Below are positions 18,246 to 28,072 of a DNA stretch of 64,000 nucleotides, piece by piece (within the stretch, counting starts at the first letter, position 1; every line of letters begins with the position of its first letter). The notes beneath the pieces were generated by a model. It saw only the letters and a list, made by a program, of their open reading frames with translations. It searched no databases and was not told the origin of the DNA. Source of the stretch: Hondaea fermentalgiana (lineage: Eukaryota > Sar > Bigyra > Thraustochytrida > Thraustochytriidae). The stretch lies in the NCBI GenBank assembly GCA_014084085.1, contig NPFB01000018.1:59797-123796 (forward strand). Direction: 5' to 3'. The translations under genes were made by a program, and so were the position numbers.

Positions 18246-20717
18246 ATGCCCGCGGGGCCCGATGCGCAGGCGGCGACCGCCGCGGGGCCGCTGCACACCC
18301 GCGACGAGGTCGCGGCGGAGCTGGAGAGCCTCCTGCGCAAGACGCCCCGAGAGGCGCAGCCCGGTACCCATTTCTACCTCGTCTCGGCGAGGTGGTTCTC
18401 GCGCTGGCGCAAGTTCGTCAATGGCCAGATCAGCGACCCGGGACCTGTGGACAACAGCGACCTTATCCTCGCCGATGGAGAAGATCAAGATGCGGGGGGC
18501 GTATTTTGCACCGTGAAGGCGCGCCTTGTCGAAAACTTTGACTTTCGGGCCGTTGGACCTGATGCCTGGAATCTCATAGCAGAAATTTTTGGCGGCGGGC
18601 CCGAGCTACCACGCGAGGTGGTGCAAAGTGCAGATGGTGAGCCTCCCGAGCTTGATATTTACCCTGTCCAGGTCAATGCCTCAGTAGCAGACCCGATTAC
18701 GGGCACATGGCGCGATGAATTTGTGCAAAGACTCTTTGTCAGTCGCACCAGCTCCGTTCAAGCTTTTGACGCCTTTTTGCGCGGTGAGCTTTCAAAATTG
18801 TTAGCCATGGATCTCACCTCACACGAGACGTGCCGACTTTACGGTCGCCTCTACGGTGGCGACTTTGTACGAATTTACGCGGACAAAGAGCAAGCTTCGC
18901 GCGTTGCTGATGCTCCTTGGTGCGATGACAACGACTTGGCGCAGATTCTTGTTGAGATCGTCCGCGAAGACGGTACTTGGCCTCACGAGCAGCCGCGACG
19001 GAGACGATCATCGTCCTCACAAGGTACCGGGACGGGCGCAGGTACGCAGAAACGTCCGCGTAATGGACTTGCGCTGGAAGCTCTGGACAGTGACTCGCGC
19101 AAGCGAAAAGGGAGTCTCGGTGATGCCTCTTCGAGACCCGGATACGTGGCGGACTTTACTCCGATTAGCAGCGGCCCCGTGACGCTCAGCCGCCAGCTTG
19201 CGCCGCCACCGCAGTCAGCCTTTGCTATCATCCCGGGAACCCGCGAGCAAGGAAATGCCGCGTACGGCCCAGGCGCGCAAGAGGCGGGACGGACCGCAGC
19301 ACGGGCTAATATTGGTGACAACCGCTCGAGCGCCACGATTGGCGTGGTAGGTCTTCGAAACCTGGGCAACACATGTTTCATGAATGCGACACTGCAATGT
19401 CTTAATCAGGCGCAGAAACTCACATCGTACCTGATTGACGAGCCTCGTCTTCGCGCATCTCTTGTTGATCCGTCGAGGAGGGGCGGCACAGATGCCCGCT
19501 CCGTTGCGCGAGGTTTAGCTCTCGCCAGCGGGGATCTGAGTCGCATGCTTTGGTCTTCGCAACACTCGGTCATCACCCCAGGCGGTTTCCTCCGCGTTGT
19601 GGCCTCGCGCAACCCTATCTTTGGCGATGGACGTCAGCATGATGCGCACGAGTTTCTTATGTGGCTCTTGAACGCAGTACACGACGACACGAATCAGGGC
19701 CATGGAACAAGGGACAATCAAGAGAAACGCAAGTCGGGGCCAGCACTGCTCGATGCAGATATTACCATGACGGACAATGTTCCGTCAGAAGAACTGGCGC
19801 GCTCTAGGCTGGCGCCAGACTTTGGCGCGCGTGCGATGGATTACGCGGACGGTAGCGATAGCGAGGTGGACAGTGTGCTTGCGGAGTCTTCGCGAATCTC
19901 GCGGGCCACTGAATCTTGGCGCCGTCAGCATGAGATGGATGACTCGGTCATTTTGGACTTTTTCCAGGGCCAACTCGAGTCACGTCTTGAGTGCGAAATG
20001 TGCAGACGCGTTTCGTCAACCTTTGATGTGTTCACGACGCTTAGTCTGCCCCTTGGCGGACCTTCGCATCGGCAAGAGAACGGCATAGGGAATGCTCTTC
20101 TCTCGATCGAAGACTGCCTTGCGCAGTATGTGGAGACCGAGCATCTTGGCTCCAATGTAAGTTTAAGCGCTCGAAGAGAGTGATGATCCTTGCTACAAAA
20201 GGATCGGAAAGGGGAGGTTGTGTGCGTGCTTTGACTCTGGAAATACTGACGAATGATGATCGAAAAATGATTGCTCGAACTGAAAATGACGCAGGAACTT
20301 TGGCAGTGCCCTCAATGTAAGGAACTGCGACCAGCGACGAAAACAATCTCGCTTGTCGGACCACGCTTGCCGCATCTTTTGGTGCTGCATCTCAAGCGCT
20401 TTCGTGCAGACGGGAGCAAGATTACGTCTGTAGTGCGATTCGGTGATAAGCTGGACCTTGAACCCTTTGTGAGTCAGGAATTTCAAGAGGCGGATGAGAT
20501 TCGGCATCAGTTTCGGGAGTCTCAGTCCCTCGAGTACTCGCTCTTTGGCGTTGTGCGCCATTCAGGATCCTTGCGCGGTGGTCATTACACTGCCCATGTC
20601 AAGGCTGCTGACGGCACGTGGCGTCTCATGAATGACTCCACGGTGACGACCATGCCTGGTCCACCTGATGGTCTCGATGATCAGGCGTATATGCTGTTTT
20701 ATTCGCTCCCTCAGTAG
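18246..20717 (+). CDS. Ubiquitin-specific protease (USP/UBP, DUSP-containing), two exons
   Basis: This is a spliced gene with exons 18246-20156 and 20295-20717, giving about 777 residues. The N-terminus holds a DUSP domain (about 20-130, with FYLVSARWFSRWRKFV) and a ubiquitin-like region (about 140-250), as in USP4/11/15. The catalytic domain begins with GLRNLGNTCFMNATLQC (Cys377 nucleophile) and DGRQHDAHEFLMWLL. Its zinc ribbon is formed by CEMC (583/586) in exon 1 and CPQC (642/645) in exon 2. It ends with the His box RGGHYTAHVK (His734) and MNDS (Asn750/Asp751). The protein hydrolyses ubiquitin isopeptide bonds. Splicing is required because zinc ligands and catalytic residues are divided between exons. 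The ATG at 18246 follows the gap closely, so a longer N-terminus is possible. Confidence 0.92.
20157..20294 (+). other. GT-AG intron in the ubiquitin protease gene
   Basis: The donor is GTAAGT at 20157-20162 and the acceptor is ACGCAG ending at 20294. The intron is 138 bases, phase 0. It contains in-frame stops after the donor. Removing it joins HLGSN to ELWQCPQC and restores the USP zinc-ribbon region. Confidence 0.9.
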
Positions 20718-20906
20718 GCTGATGTAGCTACGTTTTGTATTGACTTTGGATTTTTTTGTCTCTTGCATGTCTCATTGAAAAGCCTCTCTTTCTTGTTTAA
20801 AATCTATTTTGTAAAGCTTGTCGGGGAATTGGTTTTGTTTCTGTACCTCTCGCGAACAGTAGAGAGCTTCCCAACCTTTGGACTTCTCGCAACAGCACAT
20901 GCGCAG
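20718..20906. other. Short convergent 3' spacer
   Basis: There are 189 bases between the stop codons of the convergent ubiquitin protease and flavin-reductase-like genes. The spacer is T-rich, and nothing else is seen. Confidence 0.5.
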
Positions 20907-21794
20907 CTATTCTGCACCGAAGCTTTGTGCCGGATCTGTGCATGCCTTGGGCTTTTCCTCTTTCACGGTGCTTGCGGCTGCATTCCCTTGCTTCGCATCC
21001 GTCTTCTTTTCGGCGTCCGCGTCGGGAAAACGTTTTACAAGAGCAAATTCCTGAGACCCTAAAAAGCTGAGCAATCCGCAAGGACCCATGAATTGCTTGC
21101 CATTCCATGCGTCTGCGTTGACGAGACAGTCGTCAATCTGTGCAAAGAACACGACATGGCCTGCATCGACATCCTCGTTTTGCGCAACGACGTGGCAGCG
21201 CACGCGAGCGATCGACCCCTTGACCAGCTCGCACCGCGATGTTTCACCGCGTACTGGGCGCCATTCCATGTCAACGCCTTCCATGGCAACAAACTTGTCG
21301 GTATCGCGCCCCGTTACCTTGCCAATGCGCAAAAGAAGAGGCGCCAAATCTGCGCCAGCAACAGCCAGTTCAAATTTGCGCGTTGCGAGAACGCGTCCGC
21401 ACGAGTAGCGTCTGCGATTCAGGCTCAGCATCACAAGACCGTCGTTATTTACCTGGGACCGTCGCAACGAATACGATTGCATCGCGTACGACCTTGGCAT
21501 GTCAGTCATCTCAGTTGTCCAGAGCTCGACTTTGCTACTGTCTGGCTAATTCACATCATCACGATGCAGCATCATCTCATGCACGCATGCACGCACCATT
21601 GAAAGCCACGAGCACACCATGACATTGCGCCCGGAGGCCTTGTCCTTGTCCTCTGTCACGAGCATGCAAACGGGGTTCGCGTACAGCACGCGAGACTGCA
21701 GCTTGGCCTGCCGCAGTCGCACCACCTCGGGCCCCAGCATCGCGGCGCCGTCCGCCGCTGTGGCTTCTTCGTCCGGATGCGGCGCCGTCGCCAT
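20907..21794 (-). CDS. Flavin-reductase-like (FMN-binding split barrel) protein, two exons
   Basis: This is a spliced gene with exon 1 at 21794-21597 and exon 2 at 21452-20907, giving 247 residues. Exon 1 contributes VLYANPVCMLVTEDKD and NVMVCSWLSM; exon 2 continues VNNDGLVMLSLNRRRYS. Together these give the start of the flavin_reduct fold, in which N-x-M-x-x-S-W and the following strand line the FMN pocket. The C-terminal 45 residues are Lys/Glu/Ala-rich and probably disordered. Family members reduce flavins with NAD(P)H or bind FMN as an oxidoreductase cofactor; the substrate here is unknown. No targeting signal is evident. The ATG at 21794 (MATAPHPDEE) faces the divergent lectin-domain gene across a shared 408-base promoter region. 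Confidence 0.83.
21453..21596 (-). other. GT-AG intron in the flavin-reductase-like gene
   Basis: On the minus strand the donor GTGCGT follows the ATG codon ending at 21597. The acceptor CCCAG ends at 21453. The intron is 144 bases, phase 0. Without splicing, exon 1 runs to a stop after HRDDVN and the flavin-reductase domain is split. Confidence 0.85.
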
Positions 21795-22202
21795 GGAGGC
21801 TAGCCGTGCGTGCTACTCGTATAGCGCGTGGACAAAACAGGTTCTGCTATCATGGTGATACCAGGCCTTGTAGGCCCAGCCGTAGAAGCCCTAATGAAAG
21901 CCTTCTTCAAGAGAGAGAGCGTGCTCATTACATCTCGGGGTCCTCGCTCGTTTCGCTGGCTCGGTCGCATGCAGAATCTTAAAGACCTCGCCTCGGGACC
22001 GACCCGACTCAACGCGGCGCGGCGCGGCGCGGGATTAACGGGGCGCTCGCCGGCAGACCTACCAACGTGGCCCCGACTTCGGTCGTCGCGTTTGTGTGTG
22101 CAAGAAAGTCGTGAGCGGCCAAGCCGTCTCGTCCAGCCGGGACGGCCCGGACGATCGGACGTGACAAGGGCGGCAGCGGCGGCGGCGACGGCAGCGGCGA
22201 GG
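21795..22202. other. Divergent promoter region, flavin reductase/lectin-domain gene
   Basis: The 408 bases between two ATGs become strongly GC-rich near 22000-22200 with GGCGCGGCGCG and GGCGGC runs. The plus-strand frame is open through it from a GTG codon, but the sequence is Arg/Pro-rich and lies ahead of a clear signal peptide, so it is treated as 5' leader. Confidence 0.6.
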
Positions 22203-24896
22203 ATGGCATCCCTACGCGGCACTTTCGCGCTGATAACGAAATTCTCGCTGGTTCTTTTGACCTTGCTTGGGGTTGTCGCGCGTAGCGAGACCTTGTTCGG
22301 AGATGTCGTGTACAGCGGGACCTTGCCGCTCGATCAGACGTACTTTAGTGTCCAATATCGTTCGCCAGGCGCGGGCTGGGGTAGTGGGCCGGTGCGGTGC
22401 ACTTTACTCGAGTCGTGGAGGCACCATCTGCCCGCCGAGGGTCTCAATAACCATGAGACAGTCAAGCTCGACGCATGTGCCGAAAACTTTGTCGTTCCCG
22501 ATGAGGATTTTGTGCTCCTTGTGACTCTGGACAGCCAAACGCGCGAGTGCTTCCGAAATTTACGCAAAGCCCTTGCGACCTTCACCTCCGCGGCCAGCTG
22601 CAAGCTCTTGATCACATCGGGGTTCCATAGCCACCTACATGTGGGGAGCATATCTGGGGCCGCACACATACCCACCTGCGATGTGTACCGGGAAGATAGC
22701 GGTAAATTGGAGAAGGTTGATGCCACCAGGGGTATCTCCGTCAATCTCCATAACGGAGATGTGGCGCACTTCTCCATTGGAATGCATTCCTCCGGGTCTC
22801 ATCAAGCTTTCGTAGACGTATTCGCCGATGGCGAGAAACTCAAATCAGAAAGCAACCTCATGGGCTCTCCTCACTGGCTGGCCCTCGAGACGTACAAAAT
22901 CCTCAGCTTCCAGACGAATCCAAACATGGAATGGATCTATCTTGCAGCGACGGATGGATTCATGCTTGACACGATGTGGCGATGTGCATCGGTATCAGAG
23001 ATTCAAGATCTTGGGAACTCGTGGATGTTTGCGAACGCCACCGTGGATATCGAGAATGATCGGCGCTGGACACATCCCTCAGCGACGGATAACGATGACT
23101 CGGCCGTTGTCGGCGTCACTTTAACGAATGGTCTGCATCTAAATGTAACACGGATGTCGGTCAAAGGATTCGCCGGCGGAGCAGTGTGTCGCGGCGTGCG
23201 CAGCGATGCTCCCGAAATTATGCACCGTGCCAAAGCCTATAAAGTGGACTACGAACCAAAACGGTGGCCTGAGGCGCGCTCTGCATGCGAAAAAGCTGGC
23301 ATGCAACTTGCGTCTGTTCACTCGGCACGCGACAACATGTTTCTCCAATCTCTTGTCGGCAGCAGACTCAACTTCAAAGCAGGTGACCCAAACGGGAGCG
23401 CGCCCAAGGCGTGGCTCGGATATTTGGATGATCGGTGGATCGACCACTCTTCCTCGGACTTTTGGGCATATAATTTTGTCGACGATGAGTTAGACTCGTA
23501 CAGCACCGCCGACAATTTCAAATACTTGTTCATGGATTCGGGCCTCGATCCGGATGCCAGCTGGCTTTATGCCGAGGGAACAGAGCTGGCTCTTCCCTAC
23601 GTTTGTCAGCGCTTTGTCGAAGATGGTGGGGCCTTTTATGATGACGGAAAACGCTGCATGTTTTACTTGACAGGGGACGACGAGACCGAGGGACAAATGA
23701 ATACCCCGCCAAAGCCCCGCCGGGCAGCATCAGGTCTCTGCTCATTAGGCGACTCCGTTCTCTCATGCTGCACAGACCACTTTGTTGACACTGTTGTTAG
23801 CCAGCGTGTGGAGAGCGCGAAGCGAAAGCATATGTATGACCACGTGAAAAATCAGACTGAAATCGACACCTGCCTTGAGGTTCTCGAACCTCTTTTGTGC
23901 TTCGACTGCCGAGCCGACCAAGGCGATTTTCTCTCGTATGCAAGTGGCACGCGCACTCTCCGTGTCTGTCGCGATACTGCTGATCTCCTGCATGCAAAGT
24001 GCGGCAAGTTTCTCGCGGGAAGGAGAAATTTCACTTCTTCTGTTTGGGGGTACTTCCAGAATCTCTTGAGCATGGAACATATTGCGGGAGGCCCGGTCAT
24101 CGTCGAGGAAGATTCGACAGAGAATTGTCTCCGCGTCCCCGCGCGCGAGAAGCTCTCATTGGTGCGCACGCTGCCTGAGAAAGAGGTGACAGGAGACCAG
24201 GCAGAGCTCCGGCTCATCTTTTCTCGTTCTATTCGCCATTTGACCTTTGTATCACTCAACGTGTATCCACCGCATCATCCTGACCAGGGCTTTTTCGAGC
24301 TCCCGATTACACTTACCTTTGACACCTTGGAGTCACCATCAGCTTTTCGCTTTGAGTCCGAATCAGCCGTGAACGACACCATTGTTCTCAATTTAACGCA
24401 ACACGTGGCCATGGCATCGGACTGCATGTTTGATCAAGGTCAGTACAGTCTCTATTTCTCACGAGGGTATATTCATGATCTGGCGGGAGACCCACTGAAG
24501 AGTAGATCCATTGGGGTCTTCACTTCCAAGAATAGATGCCACTCTCCGGATTATAGCCTTGTCTGGGCGCTTGTCGCCTGCGTATTCTTAACCTGTGCAA
24601 TTTTCGCTGGCGTGTGCGTCCGCCACGCTTGGCGGCAACGCCAAATTAGCCGGGCGGAAGGTCTCGAACCTTTGCAGAACTTCGACGACTTTCAACGCAT
24701 GGACGATCGGGTGGACGAAAATCTCGACGACAACAACGACGACAATCTTAATGCCAGTGACGCCCGAAATGACGCTGCGAGCTCTCGGCAAAGCTTTCGT
24801 GCGGCACGAACGATGGAAAGAGATAGCGAATCTCCACTTCTTCGATTATCTGGTGCCAACCAGTCTTTGGAGATGCAAGATCTCAGTCATGCGTAG
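22203..24896 (+). CDS. Type I membrane protein with C-type lectin domain and Cys-rich modules
   Basis: The product is 897 residues from the ATG at 22203, chosen because it starts a classical signal peptide (MASLRGTFALITKFSLVLLT). Residues about 345-470 form a C-type lectin-like domain: W-P-E-A-R-S-A-C-E-K-A-G-M-Q-L-A-S-V-H-S, then WLGYLDDRW, and LPYVCQRF at the end. Residues about 511-600 are Cys-rich (LSCCTD, CFDC, VCRDTADLLHAKCG), with a spacing like folate-receptor or Frizzled-like modules. Residues about 660-770 resemble a bacterial-type Ig-like strand domain, with YSLYFSRGYIHDLAGDPL as its D-x-A-G signature. One transmembrane helix lies at 783-806, followed by an acidic cytoplasmic tail of about 90 residues. 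The N-terminal 330 residues are unrecognised. It is probably a surface receptor or adhesin; the ligand is unknown. Confidence 0.8.
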   Translation: MASLRGTFALITKFSLVLLTLLGVVARSETLFGDVVYSGTLPLDQTYFSVQYRSPGAGWGSGPVRCTLLESWRHHLPAEGLNNHETVKLDACAENFVVPDEDFVLLVTLDSQTRECFRNLRKALATFTSAASCKLLITSGFHSHLHVGSISGAAHIPTCDVYREDSGKLEKVDATRGISVNLHNGDVAHFSIGMHSSGSHQAFVDVFADGEKLKSESNLMGSPHWLALETYKILSFQTNPNMEWIYLAATDGFMLDTMWRCASVSEIQDLGNSWMFANATVDIENDRRWTHPSATDNDDSAVVGVTLTNGLHLNVTRMSVKGFAGGAVCRGVRSDAPEIMHRAKAYKVDYEPKRWPEARSACEKAGMQLASVHSARDNMFLQSLVGSRLNFKAGDPNGSAPKAWLGYLDDRWIDHSSSDFWAYNFVDDELDSYSTADNFKYLFMDSGLDPDASWLYAEGTELALPYVCQRFVEDGGAFYDDGKRCMFYLTGDDETEGQMNTPPKPRRAASGLCSLGDSVLSCCTDHFVDTVVSQRVESAKRKHMYDHVKNQTEIDTCLEVLEPLLCFDCRADQGDFLSYASGTRTLRVCRDTADLLHAKCGKFLAGRRNFTSSVWGYFQNLLSMEHIAGGPVIVEEDSTENCLRVPAREKLSLVRTLPEKEVTGDQAELRLIFSRSIRHLTFVSLNVYPPHHPDQGFFELPITLTFDTLESPSAFRFESESAVNDTIVLNLTQHVAMASDCMFDQGQYSLYFSRGYIHDLAGDPLKSRSIGVFTSKNRCHSPDYSLVWALVACVFLTCAIFAGVCVRHAWRQRQISRAEGLEPLQNFDDFQRMDDRVDENLDDNNDDNLNASDARNDAASSRQSFRAARTMERDSESPLLRLSGANQSLEMQDLSHA

Positions 24897-24996
24897 CGTA
24901 CGTCGTGACGTTTTTCTTGTTGCCTTGTCCCAATCTTGAAAAGAGAAAATTTTAGATTTTAGAAAATCAGACGCAGCTTCTAGTACATATCACGGT

Positions 24997-27666
24997 TCAT
25001 TCCTTATCGTTGTTGCCATCAGGGTCGGGGCCACGATCCGATTGCGACTTTTCGGGTGTCGGTGTGAGTTTTCCACCTCCAGATTTGATCTTGGCACGCA
25101 AGGCGGCAAAGTCGGTGTCCTCTGCCCCCGCTTCGCTGACAATAGCGCACATGCGGCGTTCTTTACTCTTTTGTGACTTGCGACTTTTCATGCTTTCATC
25201 TGCGCGGGCCGCACTCACCATGCTCACGAGGCTACGTTTGGACATTGTGCTTGCCTCCTTCATGGATCGAACAAGCACGTCTGGGACATCGTCCGTGAAT
25301 TCCTCTTGATCACCCGCAAGAACTCGAACGTTCGTAGAGGCCTTTGGGTCTTCAATACAGTTGAGGTCGAGCCAGGTCCGACGCAAGACTGAAGTCTGGT
25401 CACTTTCGCGCATGTCAGCTCCGTCGGGGGCGAGCAGGCCAACTTGCGCGGCAAGCTCGCAGAGGTGCATAATCTGTCCCAGTTTCTCTTGAACGGAAAC
25501 CATGCACCCGACAACGCTCGAGGTAGAGTGTGCCGACTTGAACACTTCGCCGCTACTGAAAGAGCTTGCGACGGCGCTGTCGCCCAGCATATTGGAGCTC
25601 GAAAGCCGATTCTTGCGCTGCATCTTTGCCGGCGATGACGCCTGAACACCACCGTGAATAGACGAGTCGAGTTTGTTGACCCAATCCTCGGCAAGAGAAA
25701 TCGAGGCAAGCTTGTCCCGGAGACCCTGGACACATACGGAAAAGCTTGCGAGCATGTTCTGACGCTCTTTGATCTGCGCGCCGACCTCCCGCTTGCGGTT
25801 TTTCGCCAGAATGATCTCCCGATGCAGATCCTCGTATGCCGAATGTTTCATCCTTGCGTTCGTGGACCCAGCTCTCTGATCAATCAGGGCCAGTTGGCCC
25901 GTGAGTTCATGCTTGCTGGCAGCAAGTTCTTGAATACGCTGCTGCACAATGGCTTCTTCCTCGCGAATATTGTTTTCCACATCACGGTTCGTGTGTGCCC
26001 AGTCGAGCATCTCTTGTGGCGTGATGATCTTAACGCCGCTGCGCTCCTCAATGGACTTGAAGATCGTCTGAATCTCGCGAGGATCATACTTGGATGTGCC
26101 CAATTGCTGAAGCGCGTGCTTCCCGCGTTGACCTTTCTGGCTCATAATCGAAGCAATATTCGCCATTTCTTGCGTTGCGAGGCGAGAGCTGACGCGCGAG
26201 CTTCTGCGCGTCGTGCTGGTCGGAGCCTTCAAATTGCCCGAACTGTCCGCATTGAGAACGTGTCGTCCGCCCAGGATGCCCCATTTTACCGTCTTTCGCT
26301 CTGTAGACGTGGCCTTCCTCGTGTCCCCGTCACGGTCGACATTGGTGGCGTTTTGGCCATTGGTGTCCTTCCCATCTTGATCATGTGCTTGCTGCGTGAT
26401 CTCTTTTGCGCTGGATGCATTTGCAAGTTTCCCTCGCGAAAAGATTGTTTGGATGCTGGAAGCAAAGTGCTCCGTGAGAGCGTCAACCTTGGCGATTTCG
26501 TCGCGGCGCTCAGCGAGAGCCTCAAAGTATTTCCGCTCCGTTGCAGCAAGCGAGGCTTCCAAGGCATCACGCTGCTGCACAACAGAGGCAGATTCCCGCT
26601 TGGTTGACTTGCAAAGCGAGAGCGCTTCCTCTCTGCCCTCTTCAAGAACGCGAATGGCGTCAATTCGGCCCGCCATAGTGGCTTTCCGCGCTTTCTGAAT
26701 TTCAATACCTCGCGAGAGCATGTACTGCATGCGCGGTACATACGAGACGAGACGTTCATTTTCGAGCTCAATATTGCGAAGACCTGACTCGAGCTCGGCG
26801 ACCCGATCCTCGAGTGTTTGCCGCGCCTCAGACTCCCTCGAAGCGAGATCTTTGATTTCCTTTCGCTTCGCTTCTGCGACCGTGACTTTTTCCCTCCACT
26901 CGGCGACCTCTGCGTGGATGGCGTTATAGCTTGCATGCATGACGGCGACTCGATCGTCGACTTGGTCCACGGCAGAATCACTGGACGGTTTGCCGGGCCC
27001 AGGCTGGCCTTGGCTTAGGGATGGCGCCGATGTTTCTGAAAGCACCTTGCTCGGCGCTGGAAGGCTTAAATAGCGACTCTGCAGAGCTTCATTATTGAGA
27101 ACGACGGGAACTGCAGCATCATTGTTAAAAGGGTTCTTGTTGTGCTTGTGCTGGATGACCTTGACTTTACTTCTCTTGGCTTGCTTGATCTGCTTAACCT
27201 TTACCATATGGTGCTTTGGGGCAAGTTTTGTGCTCTGGACGTTCTGGCTTCGCAGCTCAAGGAGCATTGCTCGCATCTGGGTTCGTAGGTCGTCAACGTT
27301 GCTGCACTCGATATCAGGCCGCTGCAGCAGTTCGGCATGCGCTCGGGCTGCATCGACGACGGAGGATTTTCGCCGTGCCATGCGCAAAGTCCGTGGACTT
27401 GGGTGCGCATAGCTTTTGCGAACTTGCTTGGCAGTGGCTGGTCTTGCAATACGAGGGTCATCTTCACCCTGGACATGCGAACTCCTTTTTGCTGGGGAAC
27501 GTGTTTCTGCAGCACGCGGAGTTGACGTGCGCGGTCTGCTTTGTCGTGTCGACGCATCTCCAAAGACTTCACGAATTGTCTGCGCGCTTGAAGGCAGCTT
27601 GGGTCCTGTCGTTTGCAAAAAGTACGACGAGACGGGACGCTCTTTTTGCGCGCCTGACGTCGCCAT
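24997..27666 (-). CDS. Large coiled-coil protein, function unknown
   Basis: The product is 889 residues from the ATG at 27666. I do not recognise the family. Residues 1-95 are basic and Ser/Thr-rich. Coiled coil dominates residues about 230-400 (for example LEDRVAELESGLRNIELENE) and about 520-670 (EEEAIVQQRIQELAASKHELTGQL). A disordered Lys/Asp/Asn region lies between. The C-terminal 180 residues are acidic with Ser/Met-rich patches and a Lys/Arg cluster (SMKSRKSQKSKERR). There is no signal peptide or membrane segment. Long two-part coiled coils of this type are common in axonemal, basal-body and centrosomal proteins, and this window also encodes a flagellar EFHC1-like protein, but assigning this gene to the flagellum is only a guess. 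Confidence 0.75.
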   Translation of the reverse strand: MATSGAQKERPVSSYFLQTTGPKLPSSAQTIREVFGDASTRQSRPRTSTPRAAETRSPAKRSSHVQGEDDPRIARPATAKQVRKSYAHPSPRTLRMARRKSSVVDAARAHAELLQRPDIECSNVDDLRTQMRAMLLELRSQNVQSTKLAPKHHMVKVKQIKQAKRSKVKVIQHKHNKNPFNNDAAVPVVLNNEALQSRYLSLPAPSKVLSETSAPSLSQGQPGPGKPSSDSAVDQVDDRVAVMHASYNAIHAEVAEWREKVTVAEAKRKEIKDLASRESEARQTLEDRVAELESGLRNIELENERLVSYVPRMQYMLSRGIEIQKARKATMAGRIDAIRVLEEGREEALSLCKSTKRESASVVQQRDALEASLAATERKYFEALAERRDEIAKVDALTEHFASSIQTIFSRGKLANASSAKEITQQAHDQDGKDTNGQNATNVDRDGDTRKATSTERKTVKWGILGGRHVLNADSSGNLKAPTSTTRRSSRVSSRLATQEMANIASIMSQKGQRGKHALQQLGTSKYDPREIQTIFKSIEERSGVKIITPQEMLDWAHTNRDVENNIREEEAIVQQRIQELAASKHELTGQLALIDQRAGSTNARMKHSAYEDLHREIILAKNRKREVGAQIKERQNMLASFSVCVQGLRDKLASISLAEDWVNKLDSSIHGGVQASSPAKMQRKNRLSSSNMLGDSAVASSFSSGEVFKSAHSTSSVVGCMVSVQEKLGQIMHLCELAAQVGLLAPDGADMRESDQTSVLRRTWLDLNCIEDPKASTNVRVLAGDQEEFTDDVPDVLVRSMKEASTMSKRSLVSMVSAARADESMKSRKSQKSKERRMCAIVSEAGAEDTDFAALRAKIKSGGGKLTPTPEKSQSDRGPDPDGNNDKE

Positions 27667-28072
27667 TCGCGAGCAGAAGAGCGACGATCGTGCACGAGCA
27701 GACGCGCATGCGCTCGTTCTCTGTCACAAATTATGCGACGCGACAAGATGAGAAGGGGACTGATTGAACAAAGGATTGATCAAAGAAAAAACGAAGATGA
27801 AAGGAATAAAGGATGGAGGAGGGTGAAAGAAGCCTCACCGGATAAATTAGACAAACAAAAGCTGAGCGTGGCTACTATGGGAAAGATTGAGGGGCGCGAC
27901 ACACGCAAAAGGAAGAGGAGGGGGTGGGGGAACAGAGCGAGGGAAGTCGGGAGGGATGTACTCAAAGAAAATTGTCACCTTTCTTGCTTCGAGACTAGCG
28001 CCAAAAGAGGGGAAAAAAAAACGCACATTCACGTGCGAGTGGGATATTTTTTTTTAAAGCACTTCTCTAGGC
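27667..28072. other. Intergenic region between two minus-strand genes
   Basis: The 406 bases hold the 3' end of the PAP2 gene and the promoter of the coiled-coil gene. The sequence is A/G-rich on the plus strand, with GGAAGAGGAGGGGG-type stretches. No gene is supported. Confidence 0.5.

Noticed and set aside
17160..18488. 442-codon minus-strand open frame through the gap
   Set aside because: It reads through Ns and tetranucleotide repeats and into the antisense of the USP 5' end. The composition is Lys/Ser/Arg low-complexity.
21828..22202. N-terminal extension of the lectin-domain protein from a GTG
   Set aside because: The residues are Arg/Pro-rich, start at a non-ATG codon and precede a classical signal peptide, so they are leader sequence.
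25654..26607. 317-codon plus-strand frame
   Set aside because: It is antisense to the coiled-coil gene. Heptad codon bias gives a hydrophobic-looking shadow.
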